A DNA stretch of 64,000 nucleotides from Oreocharis arfaki (Eukaryota > Chordata > Aves > Passeriformes > Paramythiidae), in NCBI GenBank assembly GCA_013398015.1, contig VZRR01002859.1, forward strand, positions 1,907,834-1,971,833, given 5' to 3'. Positions 27,201 to 42,200 of this stretch are shown one piece after another (the first letter of the stretch is position 1; each line of letters starts with the position of its first letter). The notes under the pieces were generated by a model, which worked only from the letters and a program-made list of their open reading frames with translations, was not told the DNA's origin and did no database searches. The translations under genes were made by a program, and so were the position numbers.

Positions 27201-30200
27201 GGAATATTTTTTCAGTCAGTGGCTGAATCTTGTATGAAGCCACTTAAGTATATTTTTAGGATAATAGTGGCATATATACACTGCGTAATTTTAATGGCAT
27301 TCTTTCAGAAATGATGTATTAATTATTTATGATTAAAAACTTCCTTCAACCAACTTGTACTGTGATCCATTGTTATTCATGAAAAAACAAGATTATCATG
27401 CATATTTCTGCTTTTCAGGAGTTTAGATGAAATTCATCAAATGAGAAGATCACGTTCTCCAACTAGACACCATGATGCCTCCAGAACTCCCATTGATTAC
27501 AGATCCAGAGAGATGGATAGTCAGTATTTGTCTGATCAAGAAAGGTACATTGTCAGCCTGAACTTGGAAAAAGGTTTAGAAATGCCTTTGTCAGTTTGCC
27601 TAATTTTCAGGTTTTCATTAGAAATGTGACTGATAGCAATGGGGAAGGCAGAGAATTCACCCTAACTGATAGATCTAGTGCCACTGTTAAATTATTTATA
27701 CCTTTTGTTTTTGGTAAAACTCTGTACTGGGTTGACAGTAATTGCAGGTATCTAGACAAATGGTTCTTGTCTGTTTGTCCTAGATATTCTTCTGCTTTTT
27801 CATAAATAAAGCCCAGAGATTTTTGCTAGAAAGCCATACATCTTCATATATGCCCTAGGTTTTCTTGTAATGTACCAGAATTTACCAGTTGTGCTAGCCA
27901 GCAAAATACCAGACATGAATTCCTCCTAAGTGAGAGTTGGATGTACGCTGGTTTGCATTCATATGCTTATAAATTTTGGACATCTATGGGTGCAGTCTCA
28001 CAGTGTCTTACGTAAGATTCTGGTGAACTTTATACAGTACTCAGGCATAGCAAGGAGAGTTGCAGTATTAGTTGCAGTTTGCAAAAATTTCCAGTCTTAG
28101 ATGTGTGACGCATACACATCTCTCCCTGGAATACACAGAGTGGTTACACTCAAAGATCACTTGGTCTCTCCTAGTAGGCACTGTTTTCAGATATCTAGGA
28201 ATGATATTCTGATAAAATGGAAGAAATTAGAAATTCTGTTTGGTTTATAGCTGAAAAAAAATGGTTAGAAAGGTATTTCAGCTCAGTATTTGTGAAAAAT
28301 AATGATGGCAGTCACACAGGTTATCAATCTTCATGGGTTGTTGTTTATGTTAAAAAAATCATATAGCTAGACTATAATAGCAAATTTTACCATTCAGATA
28401 AGATCAATTGTCATAGTAATGTCTTTGATTTTTTTTTTCTTGACAGTAAGTAACTACTTTTAGAACTAAGTATGACAAAATCTTTCCATCTAAACCAGTA
28501 AATTCGATACAGAACATACATTTCATGATGATGTGAAAACATGTGAACATTAAATCATAAAAATCTCTGGAAATCTTTGGCCAGTTTTGGAGCAACATAA
28601 AGATTGAATAACAGATGGCTCTTGCAGTTAAGCTAGTTCAGTTTTGTACATGATCTTGCCTGTTTTACTTTTGTAGTATGGTAACACAGGTATGGGAATT
28701 AATGAGTTGTCTGGTACATTTAAAAATTCAAATTTGTAGGCAAGAAGCATGTACAGAATTGACTAAGTTGGATTTTTGTACTGAATTTTCATTCGGAGGT
28801 GAATTAAAATTGTTTTTAAATATAGTAGTAAGATGTATAGTTCAGCTAATTCAAATAACGTCCACTTGTTTTCCATTCTGCAAATGTTTATTATTTATTT
28901 TGGGCAGTGATATAGTCAAAAGATTCCTGAAGATATTTGTTGAATAGATTTCTTATTCATCAGATTTGAAGAGAAAAAGGCTTTAAAAATTACCTTTGTC
29001 AGTATAAATACAGACAGTTAACTATCTAGAAATTTCTCTTTAAGTAAAGCCTCAAACCAAGACATAACTGGTGATACATGCATGGGTTATGGTTGGAGAC
29101 AAGCAGGGTTTACTCCGAGCCTTTCTTGGAGATGAGCAATGGGCTGCTGGATTTGTTCAGAGAAGTGAGACAGACTTCAGTTCTTTTCCGTGTTCACAAA
29201 ACTTTTTTTCGGAAGTTCAGAGATCAGACATGAAGGATGTACGTGGCTTATTTGCAGCATATAAAGATGGGTCCATGTACTTACTGTCCTTAAGTAATAG
29301 TCTTGTCTGCAGTGGTCTCCTTTTTCCCATTTTCCTTTTCATCTTTACCCCCAGATTTCATCACTTGTGAAGGCTGTTTAATTCTGGCAGGTTTTGCCGG
29401 CTTTCAGTGCTAAAGAATAACATCATGTGAAAGGTCCAAACCAGATTTTGTTGAGAAAGATCCACTGTCGCATCCAAGAATTTAAAAAAACCCAACTATG
29501 TTAAACATTATGTATTAGTATCAAGAGCAGTGTAGATATTATGTCTGGTGCATTTACTGAACCTTTCATCTAAACAAGTACATTCACGTAGGTATCTAAT
29601 ATAAACTTGGCTTGAAAGCTGAAGAATTATCCGATAATTACATGGCAGAAATTACAGCTGCTGATTAGTTTCAATGATTTTCTCAATGATCCGTTAGTGG
29701 TCCAAAATCAATATTAAATATTAATATAGGTCTTTGTAAAAATAGTTACTACCACTCCCTTACAGAAGCATCTGTTGCAATAAATTTCCAGTGGAACTTA
29801 TTTGTCCACTTCAACAGTTATATATATATTTATATACATATATACACACATATATGAATATATATAAACTGTTAGGAAAAGCTTTTTATTAAGAAATCAT
29901 TGTCCAATTTTCAGGAGCATGGCACTTTTTTTCTTTTTTTCTTTGTTGTACGTTTCTTTTATTCTTTTATTATAATTAAAATCTGTTAATTACTTGAATA
30001 GAAAACACTTGTTTGAGAACAATAATGTCTATTTTAAATGTCTCCCAAACCAGACTTAATTTATTAGAGAACTGCATATTCTCCCAATATTGGTAATCTA
30101 CTTGATGGATTCTTTTATTTTTTTTTACTTGAAGATTTCCTGGTGGATTTGTTATACCACTTTTCAGGATGACTTTTTTATTAGTGTTTGCTTTGGACCA

Positions 30201-33200
30201 ATTACAATAGATACTCTTTGGTTTAGCAAAGGTCAATATTAACAAAGTACCCTGTGATTTAATGTGAACTTTGCATCTACTTTGCAACTCTAAAGAAAAT
30301 AGTAACTTTTTTCTTAAAATCCATTGATTATGGGTTCTTAAAATCCATATCAATTGTAATTTGGAAACCTGCACGTAAATTCTATCAGTGCTCTAGTTTA
30401 TGAATAGAAATTTGGCTTAGAAAGAAAATTTAAAAATTCAATTCAACTTTAGTACATATTGTTGCCTCAAAACCAAGCTAGTTGCTTGAGATGTAATTAA
30501 ATCTTACATGACTCACAAACCATTATTTCAAGCTGCCCAGTTTAGAATTTTAGATAAGTAATGCCTATAGTGTATCAATGAAATGGATCATTTTATAATG
30601 GCATGAAGTGTGAAACACATTGAACAACTGCTACTTTATCAGTTTTGTAATATTTTCTCTCTTTTTTTTTTTTTTTTTTTTGCCATAGTACTTCATGGGA
30701 TTCCCTGCTTCTTTTAAAATTAGCATGTTTCCATGAAGCTTACCTTTAATTTCATATTTACAATGATAGGAGTTTTGGAGCTTGGTCTTTCTGATTGTGT
30801 TGAAGTGCGTAAAACTACAGGATTAATTCAAGGGATATTTCATGTCATAGCCATATTTACCATAGGCATAAATATGCATTAATTTTACCATCTTGCTGGC
30901 TGTAGTTTGTGTTTGGTTACAGTATAAGAAAATTAGAACAGATGGCTGATTTTCCTCAATTTGAGAGAATAAGAAACGAAAAGTCTGATGGCTGATTGGC
31001 TTTTTTTGTTGTTTCTTTAGGATTGATTTACAAAATACCTTAAGGAGCTATGAGACAGAATTTATGTTTGGCCAAACACAGTATTTCAAGTGAATATATA
31101 TTTCTGATTTTCCCTAAAGGATGACTGGTTATTCTTCCCATAAACCAATCTGCCCTAAATCACTATCAAACCTTCCCTGCTTTTGCTTGTATGATTTTGC
31201 AGCTTAGGAAGCCACAAAACCCAACACAAAACAAACAACAGGCATCTTTCTTTTTTTTTCCCTAAAGCAATTCTCCTTTAATTAGTTCAGGAGTTTATTA
31301 GAAAACTGTAGCCATTTTATGTATTTGTTTCATCATGAAGAGCTCTGAAAAAGTAATTCTGAATTTTAAAGAAAAATACCACAGAAGGAGGTGCCACACT
31401 AAAAAGAATTTGTTGAAAATGTAGTTATTACATGCATTTTTTGACTTATATTTTTTGAGACGTGCAGTCTTATCGGACTATGTATCTGAGTGGATGCTTC
31501 TCATTTAATTTTATGTTTTCATTTGCTTATCATTGGCATAACCCATGTCATCTAATGCTTCATAACTATATCTGTTTCACTCACCACCCATCCTGTCTGT
31601 GCAGTGAGCTTCTTATGCTGCCCAGAGCAAAGCGAGGAAGAAGTGCAGAGTGCCTACATACCATCAGGTAAATACAGGAATGTCGGAGTCATGAACACAT
31701 CTCGTTAGTTGTCCATGCTTTGTGTACCCAATGTTTTTCTGTGGTGGTATTTAGTCCCAGTAAATGAAGAACTTCCAAGTGCATTGTGATTCAGATGTCA
31801 GTTGTTCTTTTTTGCTTGTTTTAATTCAGACTGAGACGTGTATATGTGTTTGTTAACCTCCGTAGTAAGGACTAAAGGAGTTGAAGAAACTTCGGTTTTG
31901 CAGTTGTATTTTGTGGTAGATTTTCTGTCTAGTCACGAAAGTCCTGATCTCCCAATGCATGACAGCATTGTTAAAATTTCAAACTTCGGGGTTTTTTTGA
32001 TTTTATATTTTCTTTTATTTGCATTTTTTTGTTTATATAACAGCCACACACAATTAAACAATCTTTGCTTGCTGTGACACCTAATCTCATGCTGATTTAG
32101 TCACTTGCAGAGGAATAGATACTGACTTACTTACTGGGCTTACTGGAAGTCCTGGATTTGAGGGGTTTTGTATTACTTGTTTTTGCATAAAAAAATTGTT
32201 CCATAAATTGGATACACATGTAAACTTTGCAGTTTGAGCCTATCTTTAGTCTTCATTAATCTCTTATTCCAAAGCTTGGAGCTCCCTATCTTAGCATTTT
32301 CCAGTGTTGTGAAACTAGACGGGACTGAAATATCTTTATCTAAAATATCAAAGTCTGCTCCCCCACCTTCGTTTTCACTGTGTCTGTTAACCTTGTTAAA
32401 AATCCATGACTGATTGTGTAGAATATGTTTCACTTACAGTAAGTAAAAAAGTAGGTTGAGGTTAAAGTAGTTAACTTTTTATTCAGCTACTTCAACCAGG
32501 TACTTACCCATTTGTCTCTTCAGGATCTGGGTGTTGATAAGGGCTTTGTGTCAGTGCTATATTTTTAAAATCATCGAATGTTAAACCATGTTGTCTAGTG
32601 CCATTATTAATTTGCTTAATGTAGGATTTTTTCTTACAAAGTACTGTTTATTTTTTAAATGCCTTGGCTTGCTTTAATTTTCATCATCAAATTTGAAACA
32701 GTATTGAAGGTGCTATGATAGGGTTCAATTATAAAGCACAGTAGTATAAAACTAAAATAATAAATATGTGAGCTTTCAGAAAAATCTGCATCTGTGAAGC
32801 TGTTAAATTAAGCTTTTATTATCAGTAGAAATATTTTCATTCTCATACTTCAGCTAAAAAGGCTTTTTCCTCAAGATTTTAGGTTTTAGGGTTTAATAAT
32901 TTATTTAACTTCTTGTTATTTTATGTCTTTTTATTGTCAGATAATAGCAATTTTTCCTGCCTCCTTTGCGTGGCCTTTCTGCTGCATCTTCTGCAGCTTT
33001 ACCCTCTTCCTGCTCCCAGCCCTTGTGCTTTCTCCTTTCCCTCTCAAAGATTATAACTGTCATTAGAATTTTTCAGTGACATTGCTTAGGGTCTCAATTA
33101 ATTAATTAAATACAGTATTATAAACTTCTGGAGCACTTTGCCCAGCCATTAGCTTTCCAACAGTTTTACAAATCTACTAAACCAGTCTGGTCACAGCAGA

Positions 33201-36200
33201 AAGTTGTTCATGGACAGCAATAGAGTTCAGTCAGAGCTACACTGAATTCAGAGCATACAGCCCTTTCTTACCTTTTCCTTTATTCCATTTATTCTTACTG
33301 TATTTTTATGACCAAAAAACCCATCAAATTCACCCTTTAATAGTAAAGGTATACTATAAAATGGGATGGTACTTATAATAATTTTTTGAAGGTGAATATA
33401 AAAGCAATAGATGACAATAGATTGATTCTTCTAAATTTAACTCTGATGCTTATACACCCTGATTCCAAATAATTCCCCAAAACGGGCAATATTCATTCTT
33501 GACAGAATAGTTTCTAAAGCAGTTTCAACAAAAACTTGTTCTATGCCGTCTTTTTTCCTTTCTTATTTCTAGTGGCCCGACATTTATTTATGTTAGAAAC
33601 TTTGTAAGGCTTTATCCTTCCTTTCAAGGCAGCTTGCTGAACAATGTTTTAATAAGTTGTTGAGACAGCTTCAGCTTAAAATGGGAAAGAAATGTTAATG
33701 GTTTCATGTTAAATGAAAGAAATTATGTAGTCCAAGCTACAAAGTTAAGATAAATGGTGAGTTTAATGCACCAGTTTGGAATACTAGTCCTAGCTGTCCA
33801 TCCTGACCCTCTGTATGCAATTATTGACTAATAGCAGAAGCGGTGGAAAGGTGTGTACCTATGTTAGAGACAATGGGTTGTCACATTCCATGTCTTAGCT
33901 CACCCCTACTTTGATTGGTAATATCTGCTCATGTGCCAGGATTGGCCCGATGGCAACCATTCCTTCATTCCTCCTTTGAAATGTTACAGTGACCTGGAGA
34001 AGTCACCAGTGGTGACCACTAAACCCATACAGGAAGGGCTAGAGCTCCTCTGTTAATTGCCTTGGGGTTTTACAAACAGTAGTATTTCCAGGCAGAGAGT
34101 TGATTCATCTGTCTGTGACACAGCCAGCTTTGTAATGTTGATCCTGCTGTGTTTAGGTCCAAGGCTTAACAGGAATCAGAATGTCCTGTCAGGACAAACT
34201 GTTCTTGATGCTGCAAAATCCTCAAGCCTGCTGGTTCATCTCCTAATAGTTCCATAGTTGTGTCCTAGTAGGGTATGTGGAAAAGTGTAGGATGTTATTT
34301 TTAACCCTAACCATATAATGGCCATAATTCTCATTCAACAGCCACTGTCAGCCTTTGAATTTCTCCCTCATTTATTGGGTAGAGCTGGACGATAAAACAA
34401 ACATTTCCTTCTCTAAAATCTATGATGATATTGGACAGCTGTCAAGTAACACCTTAGTGCTGCTGTGCTGGCTCATGTAATACCCCTCCTAAGATTTTTA
34501 ATTAGCTTATTATTAATAACATTTAATTACTGTTAAATTTTGAAGCTGATACACCACTTTCAGAAGACTTCCCCATTCAAAAAAGCCAGCTGCTAATATA
34601 TCTTTAATTAAATTTGTGATTCTGTGTATATCCCTGTTTTAGAAAGATTTTCTTGCTTAGCTAATGAAGAGGTTAAAATTTCTGCAGGTCTAAGTAAGGC
34701 ATCACTAAGAGAAATAAAGAGCAAATTAATTATCAAATTAATCCTTTAAAACAGTCTGTATATTTTAATTAAAAATATCTATAAATTGAATAGATATTAC
34801 TTCCATTTCAAGAAAACATCTGAAAACATCTGTACTAGTATTGCCATAAGATAAGATTGCAAAATTTGTCCCCCAGATAGCTGTCAGATATACAGAGAAA
34901 TCTACAGCTATACAATGTAATAGAATATTATGCATTTATTTTATGTTCTGTTCATTCTTGGCTTGCCTTTACCTGTCTTTTTATTTCTGGCATGTTTTTG
35001 TTTTGTTCTGTGTTCTTTTCTGACCCACCACATTCAAGAAGTTCGGTTAGGCACTATAAAACATTACCACCCAAGATGCCTTTATTAGAAAATGGTACTC
35101 ATTGGAACTTATACAGGTAAGAAGTGCTCAGAGTCCCCTTTAAGTAGTTAGCTTCTTTTTAAAAAAATAAATAGACTTCCCTTGTTAAAGGAAAAAAATA
35201 ATAAAATGTTTCATACGTTTTTGTAGCTGAGAGATAAGGGATAAAATCCTAAAATAAGTTCATTTAATTGTTTAAATTAACACCTGTATTACAAAAAACC
35301 CCAAGCCAAACTGCTTTGTATTAGTTGGAGTTTTCTTCACTGTTAAAACTATATGTTGCATGTTTTTCTTTACTACATTTTTTTGTTTTCGTATGAGATT
35401 TCTGTTACGTGTTAAATTTATTTTCGTTTTCTTTAAATAATTTTAATTTACCAAGCTCAACTCTTCCTGCATGTGCTAAGACCAAATCTGTGATTAGACA
35501 AGATATTTCACTCCTTCATGATTGCCTTAATTTACGAATATCGAAATTTGGAGATGATCTACTGGTTAGGTAAGAAACTGAGGATTAATCCCCCCACTTG
35601 TTTGGTATCTAATATGGATTTGCAGAATAAATGAGCTTCACTGTAAAGGGATTTCACATGACATATGGTGTATCACATTCTTTTATGTTGGCATAAGATT
35701 TACTGCTGTTAATAAGGATAAAACTTTATTGTTTGGTATTTCTCATTCCACCTTTCTTACAAGTGGATGCTGTCCTGTCTCCTTCAATTTTAAACATTTC
35801 AACAGTATTTGCAAAAAGTTTCTAGCAGTCATTTGTTTGCTTTTATTTTCTACGCAAATCTTGACACTATCATCCAGTCAACTCTTTTTATGTTTTCCTT
35901 AATTAAATCATTGTGATTCTACATTTTCTGTAAAGAGAGCATTATTTTATGAGTTAATATCTAACATTGTATTCCTTTCTTTGTTTTCTTTTTCTTTCTC
36001 TTCTACCATTGGATGCAATGCACTGGCACTAGTGAACTGCAGCCCTCCCTTGACAGGGCTAGGAGTGCTAGTACCAACTGCTTGAGACCAGATACTAGTT
36101 TGCATTCACCAGAACGAGAAAGGTATAAAAAAAAAACTTATGAATTTCTTGTCATCTGTGCTGGTGATCTTTATAAGTTTTGTTTTTCCTCATATAAGTA

Positions 36201-39200
36201 TTCTACATTCTTGTACATTATTGTCTGCTTTGGTATTTGTACACATTTTTGCTCCTATATTCATGTATGTCATGTAAATTGTGTGTTGGAGTTTATGACC
36301 GCTTCTGGCTACTTCCTTTGTTTTAGATCAAGCTGATGTTCATTGTTTACAAAAGTCCTCAGTATGCTGATAATAGCATTGCAGTGTTAAGTATTTTGAA
36401 ACTACCACTTGGTTGTGAATCTTCATCATCATTTGCTAAAAAGCATTACATCTGTTTCTTGCTTGTTCTGTGGACTGCTAATAAAGCGATGGCATAAATT
36501 AGAAAGCACAACAAAACTCTCACATTTCAAACCAGAACTCCATCAATACTGATATACTTTTTACAAAACAGCCAAACATCTTTGCTTTCTTTAATCTGCT
36601 GCATCTGCTTTTGCAATTACAAGGCAGATCATTGCATTAAGTTTTTTTTGTTCTGATATTATATTAAGATTCACATAAGTCTTAAGAAGACACGTTTATA
36701 ATTTTAATGAAATATTATTGTGTCACATACATTGTGCAGGCATGTTATGGATGCTTTCTGTATTTTTACTATTACAATAGCTTGATTCAAAATCTTAGGT
36801 GAATCAAATACTACTGGTGTATTTGATAAAAAGGGTGATTCCACAAGACAACTTTTCATCCCTAGCCGTATTTGTGGCTAAGAATGATAGCACTTTAGAG
36901 TGAAATTTTAGGTTCACTAAGGGCAATAATAGTCTCCCTTTGAATGGGAATAGGATGGAATTATGATTTCGTCTGTGCAATACATATTTAACTAGTGTGG
37001 AAGTTAATAGTGTTTTTTCAGTCAATACACAGTGTGGGGGTTTTTAACAGTTGCATTTTCTTTATTGTGGGACGGGACGTGAAGAAAGGCACTAAGAATG
37101 CACTTTCCTCTTTGAGATAGGTTTTCACTTGAGTCTTTTATTTATAATTTTCCTTTACTTTCTCCCCACTTCCTGCTGCTGCTTGGTTGGAACTGCACTC
37201 CTCATAAGTTATACTCTTGTTGCAGAGAAGTGACTAATGTTCTGAAGAGGTATCCCTGCTGGATCTACAGTAGTGTATTCCTTTTTAAGACTGAGCTCAA
37301 GACATTACAGATAACATGAACATAGTTATTAAAAAAAAAAAATTCAGCTGACATAAAACCACTCAGAATGAAATACAGATATTTTTCTAGATCTTTTTTA
37401 GAAATATGGTAGCATGATATTATTAGCTGAGTGTGTACATATTTACAGCTGCCTTCATCTACCAGCAGTTACTTAATGTAATTGCATATAAACGTGAGCA
37501 GTGTGTTCTGTACTTATATCATGATGCCACCGATCAAGTTGAATATTCAATGAAACAGTAACTGGTAATTGTAAACTATCTAGTTAAAACCTTATACTAA
37601 AAACTAAATCTTCCCTGATGTTAACTAGTTCTATTACATGTTTAGAATTCATGTCCAGCAATCTCTGTCCACTGGGCACTGTGCAGAATCTGCAGCATTT
37701 TTCATGAGCCCCTCATAAAGGAACGTGTTTAGTCTGTATTAATGGCCTCTGTTGCTACTAAACACGTGGTTTTGCCAAATGATCAGTGGGTCTGATCCAG
37801 AAAGATTGCCAATCACTATGAAGGTTTTTCCTAGCTTTTAGAAGTCCTAAATAGGAAGTTTTAACTTGGGATCCTCCATAGAGCAGAAAAGCTCTTGTTT
37901 AGGAATTCATATTCCATTTTTTCTTGATAGTCTCATTGAAAATAATAAGATATGTGTGGCTTTGGCAGAGGCTTTTTCTTCCTTTCTTGTGACATAGAAG
38001 ATTTTTCCTATGCAGCCCAAATGTTGGAGGAAGATGGTATATTTAATATATAAACCCCACCAAATTAATCTTTTTGTTTTGGGGGAAATGAATTTTAGAC
38101 AATTTAATTTTCCACTGTTGAATGTGGAATCTGCTTACACTTGAACATGAGGTTAGTCATCAGTTGCATGTAATGATAGAGAAGTCTTTAGTCTGAAGAA
38201 CACAGAATTAAGTTCAGGGTCTATAGAAAGAATTCTGATTCTGTGATGGACAAGATGAGAACAAAAGACTCAAGATATGGTAAGACAAGTTCACCTTAAG
38301 CAGTAGGAGATCTCTTTTGAAAGTAATTATAATGAAACACCATAATAGACAATATGGAAAAGGTTGTCTTCATTACTGGAGACATAGAGGAGATGAGACT
38401 GTTGTCAGGTGTAGAATTGGTCCATGAAAGAGAAACACTCTAGGCTTAGTTTTGTGAAGTCCAATCTATAGCACTTTGTCATTATATTTGAGAGACTTAC
38501 GTTGAAGACGTTTTCATGGTGTTTCTTCTTCCTTCTCCCCTCCCTGAATGACAGCATTGTAGATTTTATTTAAAAGTCTAGACTTCTATGCCTCTGAATA
38601 CAGACTTCTAAAATTTTCTTCAGCAAAAATTAGGAATATACCTACCTATGGAAAATTATTTCTATTTACTCCCCCTAATCTTTTGATTCTGAGGGTAAAA
38701 TTAGATTATTTTTGAGAACAAGAGATAAAATGAACCACTTTTTGACGAAACAGTATTGTTATAACGGATGGACAGTAGAGCCCTATTTCTCTCTGTCACT
38801 GATTTGCTGGAAACAATATTGATCCTTGAACTTTATACAACATCATTCATGTCATTTGGAATGGTCAGAGTAGTTACTGGCTTTTAGGACGCTGCTTTGT
38901 GAGTAAAATTCATTCTATTGACTCATACCAGCAGAAAAATACTTTCAGCTGTCTATATGGATTTGTGATATGAAAGTCTTCTTGGTTTCACAATGGCAGA
39001 ACCAAAACAACAACGAGGACAGAATTCATTTTCTCCTCCTGTAAGCTCCATCATTTGACCAAGTAATGTCCATATAACTTGACTGGCAAACTGATCTTGC
39101 CTTGATACAGACCTGCCAAAGTTTTTTGTTAAATAGACTGGTTTTGTACAGAGTTTAATCCTTCATACACTTCTCTTTTGTACAGTATACTGTAGGACAT

Positions 39201-42200
39201 TCAAAAATAGCCAGCCCCTACTAATATCTCTATGCACCTCACCATGCCTGCCTTTTTTTTTCCTCTTCCCACCATCTACCCTCTATTTATTCCAAGCTGT
39301 TTTGTTCATTTGTTTTTTTTCCAAAATGGTTGCGTGGTTGATGATCCGCAAGGCATCTTTATGTTTATAATATGTCCTCTACAGCCATTGAAAGTGTTTT
39401 TCTTGCTACTACTTTATTATGCTTTGGGATTTTTCATTATTATCCTTTTCACTGTGTCTCAAAATTTCTTCTTTTTTCCTTGTAAATTGGGTGCAATTTC
39501 TTTAGGATGGGGAAATTTCTTTTCAACATGCAGTCTCCGCTCAGGAAAACACCTAGGCGTGAGGTTTAAGGGCGAAGTCTGAACTGATTTAGCAATGGTT
39601 TCTCATCACAATAGCGCCTTCCCCTGCCTGATTTAAGATTCAGCCAGTGATAGTCACTTAATTAAATGTAGTGTGTCTATTACTTACCTTCTAAGTTTCT
39701 GATGTTGCAAGCAGTTGTTGTATGTGTTAGCAGTTAGCACAAGACCAGTTGCACAGACGGGTACTTCTGGTGTGCTTTTGGCCTGAGACATCACTTAGTG
39801 GAGATCTGAGCAAATAAAACTGAGGAGCACAGCCCAGGGATTAGATCATGTACAAGGGTCAGCATATCTGGAAAATACAGCCCCGCAGCTGTGTTAGATT
39901 TGTTCTGAGGTGCTTCACTGCAGTAGGAATCAAAACAGGATGTTTGCTATCAGCTGGTCACTACTATCTAAACAAGAGACAAAGCTCAACAGTTGCGTTT
40001 TACCTAATCATAAACAGATGACAGAGAAGTTGATCCAATTAAAGCTTGTCCTGATTTCATGTTGATTTTTATATTGCATGCCTTTAACCGTTATGTCAAA
40101 TATCCCCATTTCCATTTAAAATAATGTACAGTGAAATAAGTGTTTGCATTAGGTCTGCAACATACTGTCTTTCTGGTTCTTTCCAACCATGTAAAGAAAT
40201 AGGTAGTTATGTGTTGGTGTTGTACTGTGGCTCACAGTCATTCAACATTCAATGAAAGGGAGCATGTTCTGAAAATTCATGCTGAATTACCTAGTTAATT
40301 CTATCAAATGCTCTTTAATATCTGTAGTGGATATCAGCATATTAAGGGCTTTAACTGAGTGCACTGATGCATTAACATTTTCTTTAACTCTTGCTTTGGA
40401 GAGAAAAAGAAACTAGCTACTAACAACCTATTTGCTCTTAAAACTTCTGAAAGGCCTACCTGACTGTTCAAATAATGCTCATGTCCCTAAAACCTTTGTT
40501 ATTTGCATGTTCCATAACTCAAACCCTTTTCCTTATTACATGGACTGGAAGAATGCCTCAGAAAGGGAAATATTAGATACTTGTGCTGAGTTTATGTAAA
40601 CATTCTGCTATTTGTCAATAAATGAGTTTATTTTGGTATTGTAAATTGTTATAAGTACACTTGTATTACAAACACATGACATCCCAATAAAATAAGCAAC
40701 ATCAGTCTATAATGTAATATATTTAATTCTAAATTGAATAGGCTTTTTCAAGAAAAAAATTGTGTAATACACCAGTTTTCGTTCTCAATTCTGGTCCATT
40801 TTGTTAAATTTAATTGTGCAACGTAATGTACTGCTGTGTACTGCAGGGATAAAGAGAAATGAACAGAAGAGGAAGCTGGCTGCACGTGCTTTCAGTGTTT
40901 ATTTTCAAATGATAAAAAATTACCCCAGTACTTTTACACAAATGTGTGTAGCTTAGTTTTAGTTAAATAATTTACCTACATTCTTTTACTGCATTCCAGA
41001 AAGGGGTGACTTTATGCCCGAGAATTTTTATTGTATTTAACAGTCCTACATTTTTACTGAGATTACATTTTTCCAGGCAAAGAGCTAGGAGAGATGGGAT
41101 TAGCGAAATACCATTATAATGACCATCATATGGTCTTTGCAAGTATTTTCCAATTTGGAATTGCAGCTTCCTACACAAATGATAGGCTTTTAGGTAGTCT
41201 AGGATTTGACAATATTTGAAAACTTGATGGTACACTGTACAGAAGATTTATATTGGTCTAAATTTTGCATCTTTGGGCTCACCTTCTCTTCGTTTCAGAT
41301 GTGATATTTCTGCATTAAGCAACCTTAAGTAAAATATACCTGGGTATTAGAAAGCTGGTAGAAAAAATAATTAAATTACACACTTTCAGTACTTTTTTGG
41401 GGTATTTTTCCAGTCCCAAATCCCATAAATTTAATTTTATCACAGACTAAATATCGTATTTTTTTCCTGTTTTATTGAACGGGCAAACAGGGGTAGATTG
41501 TCCCCCTCCCTAGAGAGGAGACGACCTACTAGTCCCAGGATTCATATCCAGCATGCATCTCCGGAGGATGACAGGTACTAGTCAACTCCTCCCAGTTGAA
41601 AAATGGCTTACTGCATCTTGCACTCTCAGAGGAGTACACTGAAATTTAGAAGTGTGCATATATGTGGAGACTTACAACCTCCAGAACCCCAAAATAAAAC
41701 AGCAGTTTAGGTATCATCTCTGCATTTTGTTGAACTGTTATAAAGCACCGAAGAATGAACCTCTTTTCAAGTTTTCTGTTTGTCTGAATAGTCACGAGAC
41801 ATGAAATATGATGTCTGATACAGCAGAACATCATCTGTGTTAATGTTCTGTAGTCTGTTTTTACTTGCTTTTGTAAATGGTGGTGGTGCTTTCACTGTGG
41901 TGCTTTATAATGTGATAAATACTTGTTGTAGAGCATATTCTTCTATACATGTTTATTTTCATTGGTTTTGGTTTTCATTTTTTTAACAAACTGTTCTTAA
42001 TGGGAAAAAACCCCACAGGCTGATATGTTGGAGGTCTTGATAACACTTTCTAGTTGATGTATGTAAAAATTGGCACTGTTTGTAAATTCTGTACAAATCA
42101 GGATGGCCTTCATGGAGCAGGTTTTCCTAATAAGGTAGGTTTTGATTAAGAACATCAGGGCTCTAAATAAATTTTTTATGCTGAATATCACCTATGATTA

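Larger units (their letters stand above)
27545..31604. other. RIMS2 intron 12
   Basis: Phase 2, 4060 bp, GTACAT...CAG. It contains an AT-rich inverted repeat (29813-29873) and a (T)20 run (30662-30681). No convincing extra exon was found. Confidence 0.8.

Noticed and set aside
30662..30681. T-run as a possible reverse-strand poly(A) tail of a retrocopy
   Set aside because: The sequence on either side shows no processed gene and no target-site duplication.
39534..39563. In-phase 30-nt segment in intron 16 (LRSGKHLGV)
   Set aside because: The acceptor is plausible (acatgcag), but the donor GAG|GTTTAA is very poor. Without transcript data it is not convincing.
39232..39582. 116-residue open frame rich in Phe and Leu
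   Set aside because: Produced by T-rich intron sequence; no conserved domain, and it does not fit the RIMS2 phase.
42102..42134. In-phase 33-nt segment in intron 17 with AAG|GTAGGT donor
   Set aside because: The frame and donor fit, but the tract before the acceptor is weak and the hydrophobic peptide (MAFMEQVFLI) is unlike the polar linker. Such matches are expected by chance in long introns.
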